64,000 nt of DNA, taken from Jackrogersella multiformis. Its lineage: Eukaryota; Ascomycota; Sordariomycetes; Xylariales; Hypoxylaceae. Positions 46,701-60,000 of this stretch are shown here, in pieces; the first letter of the stretch is position 1, and every line of letters starts with the position of its first letter. The notes under the pieces are model-generated. The model did no database searches, was not told where the DNA came from, and saw nothing but the letters and a program-made list of their open reading frames with translations. The stretch is taken from assembly GCA_902806575.1 (NCBI GenBank), contig CADCXD010000002.1:1178001-1242000 (forward strand), read 5' to 3'. The translations under genes and the position numbers were made by a program.

Positions 46701-48400
46701 TAGGAGGGCTGGCCGAAAACCCGAGTGACTAGGATGCTAAATAGGTAAGAATATCTTTGTTGAAGTTAGAACAAGAGCATATAAATGTAGAAACTAGGTA
46801 CCTAGGTAAGAATAATAAATGAGGGACGGGATAATGGAGGGAAATGAGAGAGGGCAGAAAGATAATCTTAGATTCATATTCACACCTCCTTTCCCTCCCT
46901 CCCCCCCCTTTTTTGTTATATTGGGAGGAATAGGAAGGTAGCAATAAACGAAGAATAAGATACCATAGTTACCTAGGTACCATATGATATCCTTAATAAG
47001 ACACTTTTAACTAGTAAGTATTAGTTAGTGAACTATAAGGCCATAAATATTGAAATCGACTTCATCTTAACTTTATGTAGATCTAGCTGGAGTTTTCATA
47101 TATGAGCCGGGACTATTGCAAGGAAACATTAGCTTTGATAGCTTCCAGTTATAAAGGTAAGTCTATGAGTTTCATTACTATCATTTATGAAGGCGTATGT
47201 ATGTAGATTAAATTCCAAGCAATATTTTCATAGCGATAAATAGTATCTAAAGGGTGGCAATGGTGAAAAGCGGTTACCACTTCACTATGACTTAAGATCT
47301 GAGTAGGTAGTCATGAAAGAGAATCTACATATATATGAACATGTTCATAATCAAAGATTGAGGACTCAATTGCCTAAGAGTGTCAATTATCTGTTCACTT
47401 AATAGATGAGTAAGATTAAAGGCCGGGAGCCTAGTTAGGTATGTTATGGCTATTTAACATGGCGATATACCTTAGGGCATGAAGTTCTATATCTTGACAA
47501 ACGCTGGACATCTTACCGCCGACTAGGAAACAATTTATGCGTATTTTGCCACTTTTTATTTACTTCATTATGAAGCCCATCCATGGACTTGGTTTAGATC
47601 TTACTGCTAAGCAAACCCCTGAGCAACCTTACTACTCAACAAAACCCTAGCACTACTTCCACTCTTTCCCGCACTTTTTCTACTCAACTCACAGGGCTTC
47701 TTTGTCAAAGGATTGGCATCCTTTTGTTAATCCCGAATATAAAATCTCTATCTTGTTCCGTACCCAGGGTGTACTTATCGACCTTGCATTCTTCTGAAGC
47801 ATATTAACTTATTGTCGACTCTATCATTGAGTTGTAATAGTGTCATCCTTAGTGCCACAGCACTACAACTATCATCGTCCTTATCATCACCATTGTCGTC
47901 CCAGGAGACCCTTGCGGATTTACCCACAATGGAGCCTAATACTATTCCTGCCGTCGTTGAATACAACGACGACATGACTTCTTACTATGCAAGCCCGGTA
48001 CCTACAAAGGCAGTGATGATGCGTCAAATCGATTAAATCTGGCATGCCTCTGAGTACATTGTATCCAGGGCTCTCACGGCTTCTCCCATATGGATCATAT
48101 GGGCGTCCGCATAAAGCCTTTCGAGGGCTTACCTACTTGGGCTGTCCTAACTCCTATTAACTTCAGCCGATATTAACATATCGGTACGTATGCTCAGTCT
48201 GGTTGTAAAACTACCTTCTTAGCCTCTTTCGCCTTTTCCGTCGATTAGCTCGGCTGTATCAACTCATCCCCTGTATTTCTTTCCCATCCTTGTCTTGTTC
48301 TCCTGTGTCTAGTCGCTTAAGTGTTAGAACAATACCCAGCCACCCAGACAAGCCTGTGTTCGAGTCTCCTACAATAACGGAGAGAACAACACTAATCTCA
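43797..48400. other. Intergenic, 4.6 kb
   Basis: No supportable gene. TACCTAGGTA-type runs are dense at 44690-44905 and also occur near 45912-45925, 46797-46809 and 46972-46982. Short open frames (for example 44209-44718, 45662-45964, 47812-48036) have no recognisable product, and the one at 47812 lacks an ATG start. 46890-46912 holds a C-rich then T-rich tract. Confidence 0.4.
44690..44905. repeat. TACCTAGGTA cluster
   Basis: At least four groups of complete or near-complete palindromes with GGTA/TACC runs within about 215 bp, one of the densest examples in the window. Confidence 0.75.
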
Positions 48401-48946
48401 ATGAACGTCGCAGGCTCAGAGAAGCACATGCAAGAGCTGGGAAGACGACTACGAATCATCGTCGTCGTCGAACCGTCTCCCCGGAAGGCCTGGGTAAAGC
48501 CCGTGACGGACGGCTCGACGCTAGGCTGGCTCGCCCACGACCACAAGCGTCTCGACGCGGTCAAGAAGCTCTGGGAGGCCTACGACTTCTTCCGCTTCTG
48601 GTCCCTCGAGGCGGCTACTGCCAGCCCAGGTCTAAACATGTACAAGGCCGCCTACCTTTACCTCGAAGAGCGCGTCCGCCAGAGGATTGTGCGATACGAA
48701 GAGAGGAGCGCAGTCGAGCGAACCCCGCAGCCCCCTCGTCCGGTCGCAGCTGCTGGCCCACTGCGGACCAGGCGCTGCAGCTGTTCGCCCGCGTGCTGCT
48801 CGACCGGTTCCACGGCGGAGCTGCGCGGGTGCGTCTTCACCATGAGAAAGCAGCTGGAGCAGCGCAAGGGAGAGTGCGAGAAGCGCGCCCGCACCATTGC
48901 TTTCCTGGCCAGGTTTGAGGCCGAGAGGTTGAAGGAGCGGCGTTGA
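48401..48946 (+). CDS. Hypothetical protein, 181 aa, charged C-terminal coiled coil
   Basis: I do not recognise it. The single open frame from ATG 48401 has GC-rich third positions, unlike its spacer, which argues that it is coding. The first 95 residues look folded (RIIVVVEPSPRKAWVKP, GWLAHDHKRLDAVKKLWEAYDFFRFW). A Pro/Arg/Cys-rich middle (CSCSPACC) follows, and the end is a Lys/Glu/Arg-rich helix (MRKQLEQRKGECEKRA). The frame is open upstream to about 48290 without an ATG, so an upstream exon is possible. It is convergent with the elongase gene. Confidence 0.5.
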   Translation: MNVAGSEKHMQELGRRLRIIVVVEPSPRKAWVKPVTDGSTLGWLAHDHKRLDAVKKLWEAYDFFRFWSLEAATASPGLNMYKAAYLYLEERVRQRIVRYEERSAVERTPQPPRPVAAAGPLRTRRCSCSPACCSTGSTAELRGCVFTMRKQLEQRKGECEKRARTIAFLARFEAERLKERR

Positions 48947-49689
48947 TAAGTCTGGACGCATCCACGTGTTCAGACCGTGCTTGGATGTGGATGATTTAGA
49001 TGGAGAAGGCCGTCTGCGGTTAGGGCGTTGAGGACTTGAATATGGGGATATGGTGTTATTCTGCTACTCTTTCGTCTATTCTCATTTTTTGATATTCATT
49101 ATTATATCTGCTTTTCGCTTCTTGGGTAGTTCAAGGTGGGATTAAGAAGTCTGAAACCTTTCCAGTCAGTTACCTAGGTAGTACGACAGACACATCACAT
49201 AATTAACGGATTCCCTATGAGTTGTTGCTTACGTAGGTACCTAGATAGTCACCAGTGAATTATAACTGCATCCCAAAAGTAGAACAAGCCCCTATTTCAT
49301 CGTGTTAGCACCATTGTGTGGTGGGGGTTCTGGCATACGATCTTAAATGTTTTCTGTATTATCTACACCTAAAACAACGAGGTTTGTATCAAATATATAC
49401 AGCGAGTCTAGTTTCCGTTCTCATTTAACGTGGATTAAATTCCATAGGCTTGATCTCGTAACCGCCACCTATCCTCTTCGTAGCAACATGGCTTTCGTAG
49501 GTACCCCTTTTTTCCTGTCCCCCTAAACTCCGAAGGCAGTCTGTTAGAATGCCGGCGGACACGGCGCAGCATTCCAATATTAATACAGTCCATCCACTGC
49601 AACCTAGTCTATTATGGCTCCCCCTGAGCAAGACTTGCGCCGGTTGCTCCCATAACAGCATCCAGCGTGTAAGCATAGCGAATCCAGCT
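48947..49689. other. Intergenic between convergent genes
   Basis: 3' flanks of the hypothetical gene (+) and the elongase gene (-). TACCTAGGTA-type copies lie near 49170-49181 and 49233-49245. A minus-strand open frame at 49425-49781 mostly overlaps the end of the elongase gene and is taken as chance. Confidence 0.4.
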
Positions 49690-51110
49690 CTAGTGGTGCT
49701 TGCCGTTGGCCTTTCCGTTGGCCTTCCCATTAACTCGGGCAGCAGAAGACGGGTGGAGGTTGTCGTTGCCAATGGAATCATCGCTGTCCTCGATCACTGC
49801 GCCTTCCATGCTCTCGCCATATACTTCACGTTCGACACCCCTCGCGGCGTCCCAACTGGCCTTCTCTGCCAAAATGACATTGCTCCGGCGTCGGTCCGGG
49901 TTGGTCTTAGCACGTACCACCTCGGCCTTGCTACGGCGCAAATAGCTTGCAATGAAGAATGACATGAATAGATAAGTCAAAGGGAGTAGGTAGAAGACAT
50001 TAAGCCAGATGGCGAATGTAGCACCTGTAGTTGTAATGCAGTCGACCTTCTGATATCGAATCACGTAGTTGGCATTCTGGTGGGCCGAACCGGCTCCGGA
50101 CGAAGAATTCACAGAGATACTGGACGTAGGAGCAGGGGCTTCGGCATGGGTAACCTTGACTTGGACCGGAACCGAGTACGAGATGAAGGAGTGGATTATG
50201 GCGGCAGAAGCGCCAATTATGAACTGAGAGATTTGGAGGGAAGTAAGCGAGCGCTTGATTAGCGTGGGTACGCGGATGTTGAAAGCGGTCACGGTGTAGT
50301 AGGTATACTTTCTTAGGATTAGCTGCTAGCACTTCAATTTTCACGATAGGAACTTACCATGAGAGCATGAATTGCCGAGTTGAAAAACACGAAGATCCAG
50401 ATAGGAGTTGACATGTAACGCATACCAGCCCACATAGCCATCATAGCACCTGCGTGGTGATAGGTCTGAAGAGTAGAGCTCGGCTTGCCCTTTGCAAGGA
50501 TAATGAGTGTGTCCACCACCTCATAGAACTTGCTGATGTAGAAAAGCCAACCGTAGAAAGCCAGACCCTCATTCCAGAGTCGTCCGGTATCAGCTCGGCT
50601 AGGAGTGCCATCAGCTGCCAGAAGAGTGGTTCCGGATACCGACTCCCACACTCCCAGGTTCTGGTTGTAACTGAGCGCATTGCCTAGACCAGCAGTTCCG
50701 TGGAGCTTGCAGAAGCTATCAACCGTTCCGGCCCAACCGTTAGGTCCAGCTGGGCTCACAACCGTATTCTTAAGAGCGTTGAGCATGCCAATCCAAGTCC
50801 ACGCAGAGTATACGGCGAGAAAGACATTGTGTAGGACAACGAAGAAGTGGAAAGCCTTAGTTTTGCTAATAGCCCACGGTTTCTTGCCAGTGGACTTATT
50901 GTAAGCATTTAGAGCCTTAGCAGTGACAGCGTAAATTATTGCAATCGTAATAGGAACTTTGGGGTCTAATGCGCTGATATATAGACCGTCCGGAATAGTG
51001 AAGAGGAGGTCGTCGAAGTGCGGAGGGGGAATAGTTTGCGGCGCTGAATGCGGCGGGAACTTGAAGAGGTTTGCTGAAGGGGGAGAAGCGAAGACAAGTG
51101 GCATAGCCAT
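49690..51110 (-). CDS. Fatty acid elongase, ELO (GNS1/SUR4) family
   Basis: ELO proteins are ER membrane condensing enzymes that add two carbons to fatty acyl-CoA. Two exons are inferred (complement of 50358-51110 and 49690-50307; 50-bp intron), giving 456 aa. Several hydrophobic helices are visible from about residue 53 onward. The family motifs are KFYEVVDT, the histidine box, and HALMYTYYTV, which is formed across the splice junction. The histidine box reads QTYHH (residues 215-219; 50454-50468), so the usual first His of HxxHH is Gln. The loop after about residue 115 is longer than in yeast Elo proteins (SPAGPNGWAG through TPSRADTGR). The C terminus is charged and ends in repeated NGKA units. 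The family call is firm; substrate cannot be inferred. Confidence 0.9.
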
Positions 51111-54100
51111 GGTTGTAATTTGGATCCTGGATCGATGACGAGTTTCTAAATCCGGATTTCGACTCTACTCACTTAAAACTACCTACCTAAGGTAGAGTAA
51201 TAAATAAAGTAGTATAGACTACGCACGCGACAAGTTGCGATATGTGCGCCAGCTCTAAGAGAAACGACAAGGGGTTTAGGAGGTCTGGGAGGACATTGAA
51301 CAGCAGATTCGAACGCTGGGCTTGATATAAATCGTAACTAAGCGTGTCGAGGAATGGATATGCAGAGAGAACTGTTTTTCTTCACGATGCTATCAAGAAT
51401 GTAAGATATGGGTTTTCTGGAATTTCATCAATTTTATCAGGGAGGAAAGAAAAAGTTAAAAGGGCTCCTATGCTCCCTATACGATAGCAGTTGCAACAGC
51501 TGAACCGCGGCATGGTGAATCCCTGGAACGTACTAATCCTGGGGTTGGGATCTGGGAGCCAATGGTGGGAGTTACGCAGTGACACACTGGCGGTCACGCT
51601 AGCTCTTCCGTCCTTCCAAGTGCCACAGGGCTCAACAGTTGAAGGGGCAGCTCGGCTTCCTTCAACCCCATTGGTCTGTCTCCTCGAGGCCCTGCCGAAT
51701 CGGGTATAAAAGTTACAGGGCTCTGTTTTCGGGTTTGGGTACCTTAGGTACCTAGGTACCGGTATAGAACTCAATTTCCAGCTCTATCACGTTAGGTAGC
51801 TACCGAGCTACCGAGCGTACCATTGTAGCCATCGGAGCAAGTTTTCTATAGATCGTCAACTACCTGATATGTCAACATTTTACACTTACCTGGGGTTATC
51901 TTCCGTGAAGCAACAACAACAACAACAAGCGAATCATGTTAGAATCCTACTGTTCTTGTCGGCCGACTCAGGATATCATGACGATATGTGCTTGTGAATC
52001 GGGTGAAGAGGAGGTTCGTATGCCCAATCGTAGTGGATCTCTTAACAAACATCATCCAAGGCCCGACTGGATTGGATTGCGAAAAGCGGCCTTTGCGGCG
52101 AAAAACATCTGAGCATCCGGGTCTAAGGGATCTCCCAGACAGGTTTACTTCGGTGGGACGATCTAGATTCCATAGTTTCAAGGTTCCATAGTGTAGTGGT
52201 CACCAAGCTCAAAGTGTTGGTGACGAACGAGCTTGGAATATCGCATCTAACAGTGTGGTTCATTTCTTAAACTACACTATTAGGTGAGAGATATCCATAC
52301 CGGTGAAAAGTTGTGCTAGGTATGCCAGGAAACTCTGAGATTTATCAATTCGAAAACCTTATAATTCCCATCTGCTGCTAGTAGAGCTGGCAACGAAGGA
52401 CGTTATCTATATATTCTCATAACAATATGCAACAGTAAGCAGTTTCTTGTATTACTAGGTAGGCAGTGAGATTTCTCTTGTAACGGTGGGGGTTTTTTAC
52501 TGTCCGTTGTAGAACTTGACTCTTGGACAGTTAGGCTAATCTAATATTCGAGATAAGGAAGGTTGTTCAACAAGGGGTTAATGAACCGTGAACGTAACCT
52601 GGGTATGTAATTGGTATGCTGCATTATGTACGTAGTAGGAAGTCAAGCTTCGAGTTTCCAAGATCCATTTCCCAACAAAACGCTCTATATTCCTTCCCCT
52701 CATTGGCCCCGCGTTATGGCTTTTTGTTGTTCTATGGATGTATTTTCTTTCTAGGGGCCAATGCCAAGAGTTGGTCAAAGGGAACCTAGCGCGCGGGATG
52801 ACGCGAATCTTTTATCAGAGACCTACCTAGGTACGTAGGAGGTACGTATCGATCTGATAGATATTTCTATCATAATACAGGTAAGTACCTAGGTACATAG
52901 GCATTTCCCGATAAGCGGCTGCAGTGCTTCGCGTCTATTCAGGGATATACCTTTAAGAAAGACATGATATTTGTACGACCTGAGAAACAAGAACTTAAGA
53001 TGTGAATTTTGACTTCGAATTGTATATAAGAGATTACGTATGCTATTAAACTACGGCTAGAATCCGACCTTGGCTAGGTAGTTACATGCCAAAAGTAAGT
53101 ACCTGGACGTGGCAAGTTTTACTTGATGTCTCCAATACTATTAAGTTGCCCCTCTCCCAACAAATTTGGAACATCCATGGATGGGGATTCTAGGGATAGG
53201 TAATCAGATGCGAATCGACCGGCCTTGCCATCACATTTATTGCCATTTACTTAGGTACCTACCTACACTACTTAGGTAGGTAGGGATACCCAATTTACCT
53301 ACCCTCTTATTATACGTACCTACCTGGTATATGGTATATATTTAACTTGTAATAGCCGTCGCAAACAAAACAAACTCCTAATATTATCGTGAGTTACAAC
53401 GCCTCTTTAAACTCGTCACGTCGGGCGCCACAATACTGGTATGTATTTCTAGCTACCCGATGCCTAGTTATAATTAGATACCTAGGTACCTCACACATAC
53501 CTCTTGAGAACTGTTTATCATTCTCAGCGATATCAACCGGCATTTCCGGATGGCATCACTTACTCATGCTACCGACATTTCTGACATGCCAGAGGCGTTC
53601 AGCCCATTTTATTGATTCACGGACAATTTCTACAAGAAATATCGATGAAGCATCTGTGATCCCGAAATGTTGCCGACATAGGAATCCTGATCATAGGCAC
53701 GTCGAACCAGATATCGTAATAGCGTCAAGTTCATAGGTCGCCTATCTAGGTATAGTAACCAAATACTGCTACTACCTACCTAATACCTACCTAGAGCGGA
53801 CCATACCTAATGTACCCCGCAATGAGGCTGATCATGAGCTCTGTCGCGAATGTTTATGATTGGCCATCCACCTAATATATATCTACCTTGTAGGTGTTGA
53901 CCGCGGACTGTTACCCAGCTAGGTATCTTAATTGGCGATGATTCAGGAGCCGAGGTATGGCGCACAGGCCGGATCGGATATGTCCAATAATGGTACAACA
54001 CTACCTAATTCTCTTGTCGGATGGGGACTTATTAAGACCTCCACGAAGGCTTTGGGATTCAAACATGAAAGAATTGTATAATATATCTGGGATTTCTAGA

Positions 54101-54252
54101 TTCATTAGATATCGTATGTTACCTAGGAGGTAGATATATCAAGTTAACATAACTAACCTCCTACATCTATCGACTTTCTCAGACCCTCGACCCCCTTTCC
54201 TGGGATTTACCGTTGTTGTATTGTCAAACGTTGCCTCTTCCCCTCATCTACA
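51111..54252. other. Intergenic, 3.1 kb, between divergent lipid genes
   Basis: Upstream regions of the elongase (-) and the fatty alcohol oxidase (+). No gene is seen. TACCTAGGTA groups occur at about 51738-51760, 52824-52836, 52885-52896, 53253-53285, 53480-53492, 53774-53792 and 54119-54130. A CAA microsatellite lies at 51910-51928. A tRNA-like 5' half at 52182-52203 is not a complete tRNA. Confidence 0.45.
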
Positions 54253-57089
54253 ATGGTTGCCACTCACCATCGCACATCCCCAGTTCCTACTCAGCTCCCC
54301 GAGCTTCAACCTGATACGTACTTCTCTGAAATACAATGGCAGGTCCTGCTCGCGCTGGTCGACGCGATCATTCCGTCGATTGTCGCCGAGTCGAGGATAG
54401 CTGACCAGAAGAACCAGTTGCGGATCTCCCAGTCTCAGTATGACGAAGCGTATGAACGTACCAGGAGATCCTTGAAGCATCCGCCAGACTATGAGAAGTT
54501 CCAGCAGTATCTCGAGGCGCGCCCATTAGATAATTCTCGGTTTTCATGGATGCTCAAACGTACCATGCAGGGTGTCCCAAGCAGTGTTCGCAAACGTCTA
54601 GGTGTCATCCTAAATATGATAGCGTAAAACATATTCTTACCCCATCTCAAATTCTACGATAGTTCCAATGTATGTAACTAACGGTATGAAAAGAACTCGC
54701 CTCGGTAGTTTGGCCGCGACAGGCTACTGCATTCCAGTGCACGAACAGCCCATTCACGTCAGAGAAGCCATCCTTCAAGCGTGGAGTCAATCTTGGGTTA
54801 CCGTCTGGCCTATCATCGGAAAGACCATTGCCAAGATAACTAGAGTATGCTTTGCACGAACAGATCCGCTGTTGCTTGAAATTAGCGACTACAAGGACGT
54901 TGATGACGACTACCGACCTGGGCCGTCGTTCGACTTCAACTTCATGCAATTCAAAGCTGCAGCCGAGGTGGAAACGGTCGAGACCGACGTCGTGATTGTC
55001 GGCTCTGGCTGCGGAGGAGCTGTGTGCGCCAAGGTCCTTGCCGAAGCTGGACATAAAGTCATCGTCGTTGATAAGGGCTACTACTTCCCCCCTTCTCAGC
55101 TGCCCATGGCTGTCGAAGCAGCCAATGAATATTTGTACGAAGCCGGTGGGTATGTACACAGCGCGGTTATGAATATACTTGCGGGAAGCTGCTGGGGAGG
55201 AGGTGGGACTGTAAACTGGAGTGTCTGCCTCCAGCTTCAGGGGTACGTCCGCCAGGAATGGGCAGATCAGGGACTTGGTTTATTCACTACGCAGGAGTTC
55301 CAGAATTGCATAGACCGCGTGTGTGAATTCAGTGAGTTTATCTTCGTTTCAAAGTCCTACTTCTAAGGCTACTATAACAAGGGATAAATTTTGGCGTCCT
55401 AAGGTGTCGAGGCGGATCCATGCCTTTCCTACATCCGACTACAATCGAATGTTAACTGCTGACATAATTACAGTGGGTGCCAGCGACGTCCATATACGCC
55501 ATAATCACGGATCACGAGTCATATTGGAAGGGTCAGAAAAACTCGGCTGGGCTGCTAAACCATGTCCCCAAAACACGGGAGGTGCCGTACATTACTGTGG
55601 TCATTGTTCGCTCGGTTGTGGGACCGGTGAAAAGCAGGGCCCAACTGTGAGCTGGCTTCCAACTGCCAGCAAGGCAGGAGCAGAGTTCATCGAAGGGTTC
55701 AATGTCTCCAAGATACTATTTGATGAGACCCGAAACCCGAAACAAGCTGTTGGAGTCCTAGGGACGTGGACATCACGAGACGAAGATGGGAATGTCCATA
55801 CGCCCGAGTCTGATAGGATTCAAAGACAGGTTCAAATCAAAGCAAAGAAAGTAATTGTCGCCTGTGGTGCGCTTAATAGTCCACTGGTACTGATGAGAAG
55901 TGGACTGAAAGTGAGGTCCCCAACTACATCTTTATACTACGGTTTCAGAGCTGGCCTGACTGACCTGCCACTAGAATCCCCATATTGGCAAGAATCTTCA
56001 CCTACATCCTGTTTCTCATGTTAATGCTTCCTTTGACGAAGATGTCAAAGGTTGGGAAGGCGAGCAAAACCTAACCCCATAACAGCTATACGTTTCAAAT
56101 GCTAACGTTACTACGTAGGGGGCATATTGACTAGTGTCTGCTCCAGCTTCGAAAATCTCGACGGCAAAGGACATGGTGTCAAACTCGAGCAGAGTAGCAT
56201 GGTTGTTAGACCCCCTTAATAATCCTTTCTCCACTGTTCTCGGCTTATTTTGGTGTGGTTCAATCTAGCCATATATGGCTCTATTCGAACATCCGTGGAA
56301 GAGCGCCCTGCAATGGAAACTTGACGCGCTACGCTATAGGCAGATGAACACCTTCATCGCGTTAGCTCGCGATCGTGACACGGGTCGCGTGTATCCGGAC
56401 CCGGACGACGGGCGATGTATCGTCGACTACACACCGTCGGCCTTCGATCGCAAGCACATACTAGCTGGCATCATAGCACTGGCAAAGCTATGCTACATTG
56501 AAGGCGCCACCGAGATCTGGCCATTCATCCAAAGCGTGCCGTCATTCGTCCGCCCGTCTAAAGCAACGAGCCCTGCTCCCGGCGTGGAAGGAGGCGAGGA
56601 AAAGGAAAATGACACCGATCAAGGCATCAATGACCCGGACTTCGTCGCCGTATGTAATATTGAGAGTTCCTTCCCCCCCTTTTAGTCCGTCTTAGGAGTT
56701 GGATATTTCAATCGTGTTGGTCAAAGAGCCGTTGCTCTTGAGACATGCCTGAAACCCCTAATTCCTTACCTTAAAAAGTAACTACCTACTGACTCTCGTT
56801 GAAGTGGCTCAAGACCATCGAGCGCGCCGGTGTTAACTTTCCTGATACGGCGTTTACTTCAGCCCATCAGATGGGAACCTGTCGTATGAGTGCACACCCG
56901 ACCCGTGGAGTCGTCAACTCCGATGGCAAAGTCTGGGAGGCGGAGAACTTGTACGTGGCCGATGCGAGCGTCTTTCCGTCTGCGAGTGGCGTCAACCCCA
57001 TGATAACCACTATGTCTATCGCGGATTGGATATCCAGGGGCATCTCGCGGGACTTGAAGAAACAGGATCGGCTTCGTGCCGCTTTGTGA
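54253..57089 (+). CDS. Long-chain fatty alcohol oxidase (GMC oxidoreductase, FAO type)
   Basis: FAO enzymes oxidise long-chain alcohols from alkanes, waxes or omega-oxidation to aldehydes, using FAD and producing hydrogen peroxide. Seven exons are inferred: 54253-54623, 54694-55331, 55474-55910, 55975-56059, 56119-56201, 56269-56649 and 56805-57089, giving 759 aa, the usual length. The N-terminal 200 residues are the FAO-specific extension. The FAD-binding motif VGSGCGGA starts near residue 226, and GSCWGGGGTVNWS and HYCGHCSLGCGTG are typical of the family. The C-terminal catalytic His region SAHQMGTCRM and SGVNPM close it. The fourth intron (56060-56118) begins with GC instead of GT; splicing there gives WEGGILTSV in phase. 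The fifth has a weak GTTGTT donor. There is no PTS1 at the C terminus (RAAL). All joins keep frame, so the gene appears intact. Confidence 0.9.
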
Positions 57090-60000
57090 AATATGTAGCC
57101 TTTAGGAACCCAATTTTTGAGCTTCATCTATGAAAATAGCCACGGGAGTATGTATATCTGAGGTCGGCGAGAAATTTTTACGGTTCGTGTATTCGATGCT
57201 ATCTACCTAGGTATGTAAACTATATCAAGATATGCATTAGTCAGTCGTTACCTGGATTTCTTCAGATTCATAGGAATTTACATCTCAAGGCTAGCTAAGC
57301 AAACCCTAGTGTCTCTCAAGCGTGTATCGCAGGTCATATTTTTTATTATTCTTACATCCGTGAATGTTACAGTAGAATCCTACAAGTACCACACAGTCCC
57401 GCTCAGATAAAGAATTCGAAAATTTTAGGAGGTACCGAAACGAACATGACGTTTATTAATGTCATACAGGTTTGTTAGCGACCCTGATACTAGCACAGAT
57501 GCTGCTTTACTATCGCATTCCTCGACGTGCTTACTCTGTTCGAGGTAGCTTTACCACCAATATAAATGAGTGAGATTTCCAATCCCAAGCAGATAGCGAG
57601 GTCCTGGCATCAGGGGTCATCCCACACCGACCAAATCCCGGTTACAGGATCCAAGACATCTCACTCCGCTAACCTTCTAGAAGGTAGGAGCTTTGACGAG
57701 GATTTATTATGATCCCTATAGAATCGACTTGATTAATTGCAGTCAAATTTAACAATAGGGGTTGGGGGCTGAGATCAGCTGAAAGTCCTAGAGCTACCCA
57801 CCGCAATGGGATCGGCCGCACTTATCGACCATAACGTCATAAGATATGGAACAATAAGGCTACGTATATATTATATTTTTGCCTCATGCTGTCCTACTAT
57901 CACGAAACCTGGTAGCTTGAAACAAGCATTTGCTAGCCGACAGATCTTAGTCAGGCGGTGGGTTGCACGGGGAAGGGTATGGGGAAGGAGAAAGTTCCGT
58001 AATAGGCAAATGATACTGTTGGTGTCATACGCCCATTCCGGGGGCTCAGTTGGAGTATCTTGTGCTCGCCCCTTTCTATTCATCATGTGTGTAATATTGA
58101 TATTGGGTATCAAGATAAGTTCGAGGCTACCTACCTAACCTAAGTAATTACCAGACCAGATAAACTGTCGTACAGTCGGCAGGATTGTGCTCTTTCAGAA
58201 AAAGACCGACTGCCTAGACTATCCGCTCAGCTGCCGATGGGAGCATCGCCGTCGATCACTCCACACAGAATGCGACGGTCAGCATGCCTTTCGGTAAGTA
58301 GGGCTGGATAGATAGACATCATCCAGATAGGCAGATTATTACATGATCTAGATGATACCATGACCCTGCTTAAAGGTCACATCCCCTTCGACCATGCGTC
58401 CGGGAACAGCTGTTCGTCGCTCTAGCAGTACACGTAGCCTTTGAATTAGCGGTGAATCGCGTATAGTAGCAGGCAGGCAGGTAGGTTTATGTACTTCTAA
58501 TGTTGGGTGTATGTCGGGGTTTTCTATCTGCGGCTACTGCGCCGTTCTGATGCGAAATCTAGGTGTGTCAACGACGACGCTATTGCTCTGTGTTGTCCTA
58601 TGCGAGAAAACGAGGTTGTAAGTACTACCTGTATGTACCTAGGCAACGGTTGCTCTATGGCCGTAGAAACCTTCCTTTTTCAAGAGTTGAGCTTGGCATG
58701 CGGAGGAGCGGCGTTATCTCCGACGAGCCTTCAAACCAGGCCTTTTGTTCTTTTCTCAGGTACTTACCTAGCTTAACATGCCTAGGCAGGTATGCAGGCT
58801 GTAGACTAAAGCCTTGTGTATTACCGTGGCACACTTGGTACACACGGCACACATGGCGAAACCATTCTAGCCAGTCTACGTCCCACGAGATAAAGGGGGG
58901 CCGATTAGACTTCTCCCGGTAGTCTGGAAAAAAAGGGGCGGCGCGGTCAATTAGACTTTTCGGGCCCTCCCGTGTTACTATTTCCGGCTTGGAATTCTCC
59001 ATGGCTGGCCAGGTGGTAGCCCAGGTGGCAACCCATATGTAAAGTAAACACAACATATAGCGCAATGTACTAGGTAAGCTGTGTATTTCTTCTCGTATGC
59101 TAGCCAATGAGAAATGCCCACACCGTTCCTAGTGCGCTGCTGTGTTCATGTCGCAAAGAGAGTTTATGAGGATAGAGGTGACAGGAGGAGAAAAAAAAGG
59201 GGAGAAGTTCTTATTAGGATTAGGTAGGGAACTCACCCAGCCGCACTAACCTACCACGCCATCATGTTAATACACCATTGCAACCAACAGCTTGTCGCCT
59301 GCCTTTCCATATTGGCAGGGAAATGAGAAAGGGAAGAAAAAGCTGGTACCTAGGGCCGTGATCGCGCCTTGTGGTATGCCTCATCCGCATGGGATACGTT
59401 TACCCAGCTTACGGTCAGCACCTTGAAAGGGGATATATAATAAGCAAGCATATGCGGGAATCGCGCGGGTATCATAAGATTCTGATGCGTTATAAACTCC
59501 GGACTCCTTAGCACACTTCTCACCGCGTCTAAGTATTATAATACGCCTCGCGCTTAAGATCCCATGATATGCATTACACAGCAGCAGAACATAATAACGT
59601 GAGACAATCGGAGAAGATGCCTACATAGGGAATGAAACGAATATAGGTATTCAATATATGTACCTAGGTATTTAATATTCTAGCATCCATGGATGACGGG
59701 TTAATATGTCATTTAGCATCAGTGTTTGTAATCGCGTTGGTTGCTCTCCGCCACGGCCTTACGTCCGCATGGATTCCTATCGAAGTAAATAAATTATGGC
59801 TGGAGCGCTCTTCCGAGGGTCTGTCTCTCTCTCTGCGTGGCGCAGCAGAAACCACATGTCAAGTACCACCGAAGAAAAACGTGAGGGCCACGCCGCCTAG
59901 GTTGTACCGTACGATACCTCCTACAATATAATAGGTACCTTTTAACGTGCCTAGGTATGTACACTAAGTACAAGCATCCTGAAGATCCCCCACATCTCAC

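Noticed and set aside
43797..48400. Possible hidden multi-exon gene in the long spacer after the FYVE gene
   Set aside because: I found no pair of conserved segments joined by good splice signals here; remaining frames are short and unrecognised.
49425..49781. 118-codon minus-strand frame at the end of the elongase gene
   Set aside because: It mostly overlaps the elongase coding sequence in another frame and has no recognisable product.
52182..52203. Sequence like the 5' half of a tRNA (GGTTCCATAGTGTAGTGGT)
   Set aside because: The D-arm-like start matches, but no anticodon arm, T arm or correctly spaced acceptor strand follows; the weak partner near 52235 would make a molecule of only about 60 nt.
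58655..59107. 150-codon minus-strand open frame
   Set aside because: It begins at a TTG rather than ATG and shows no recognisable product.
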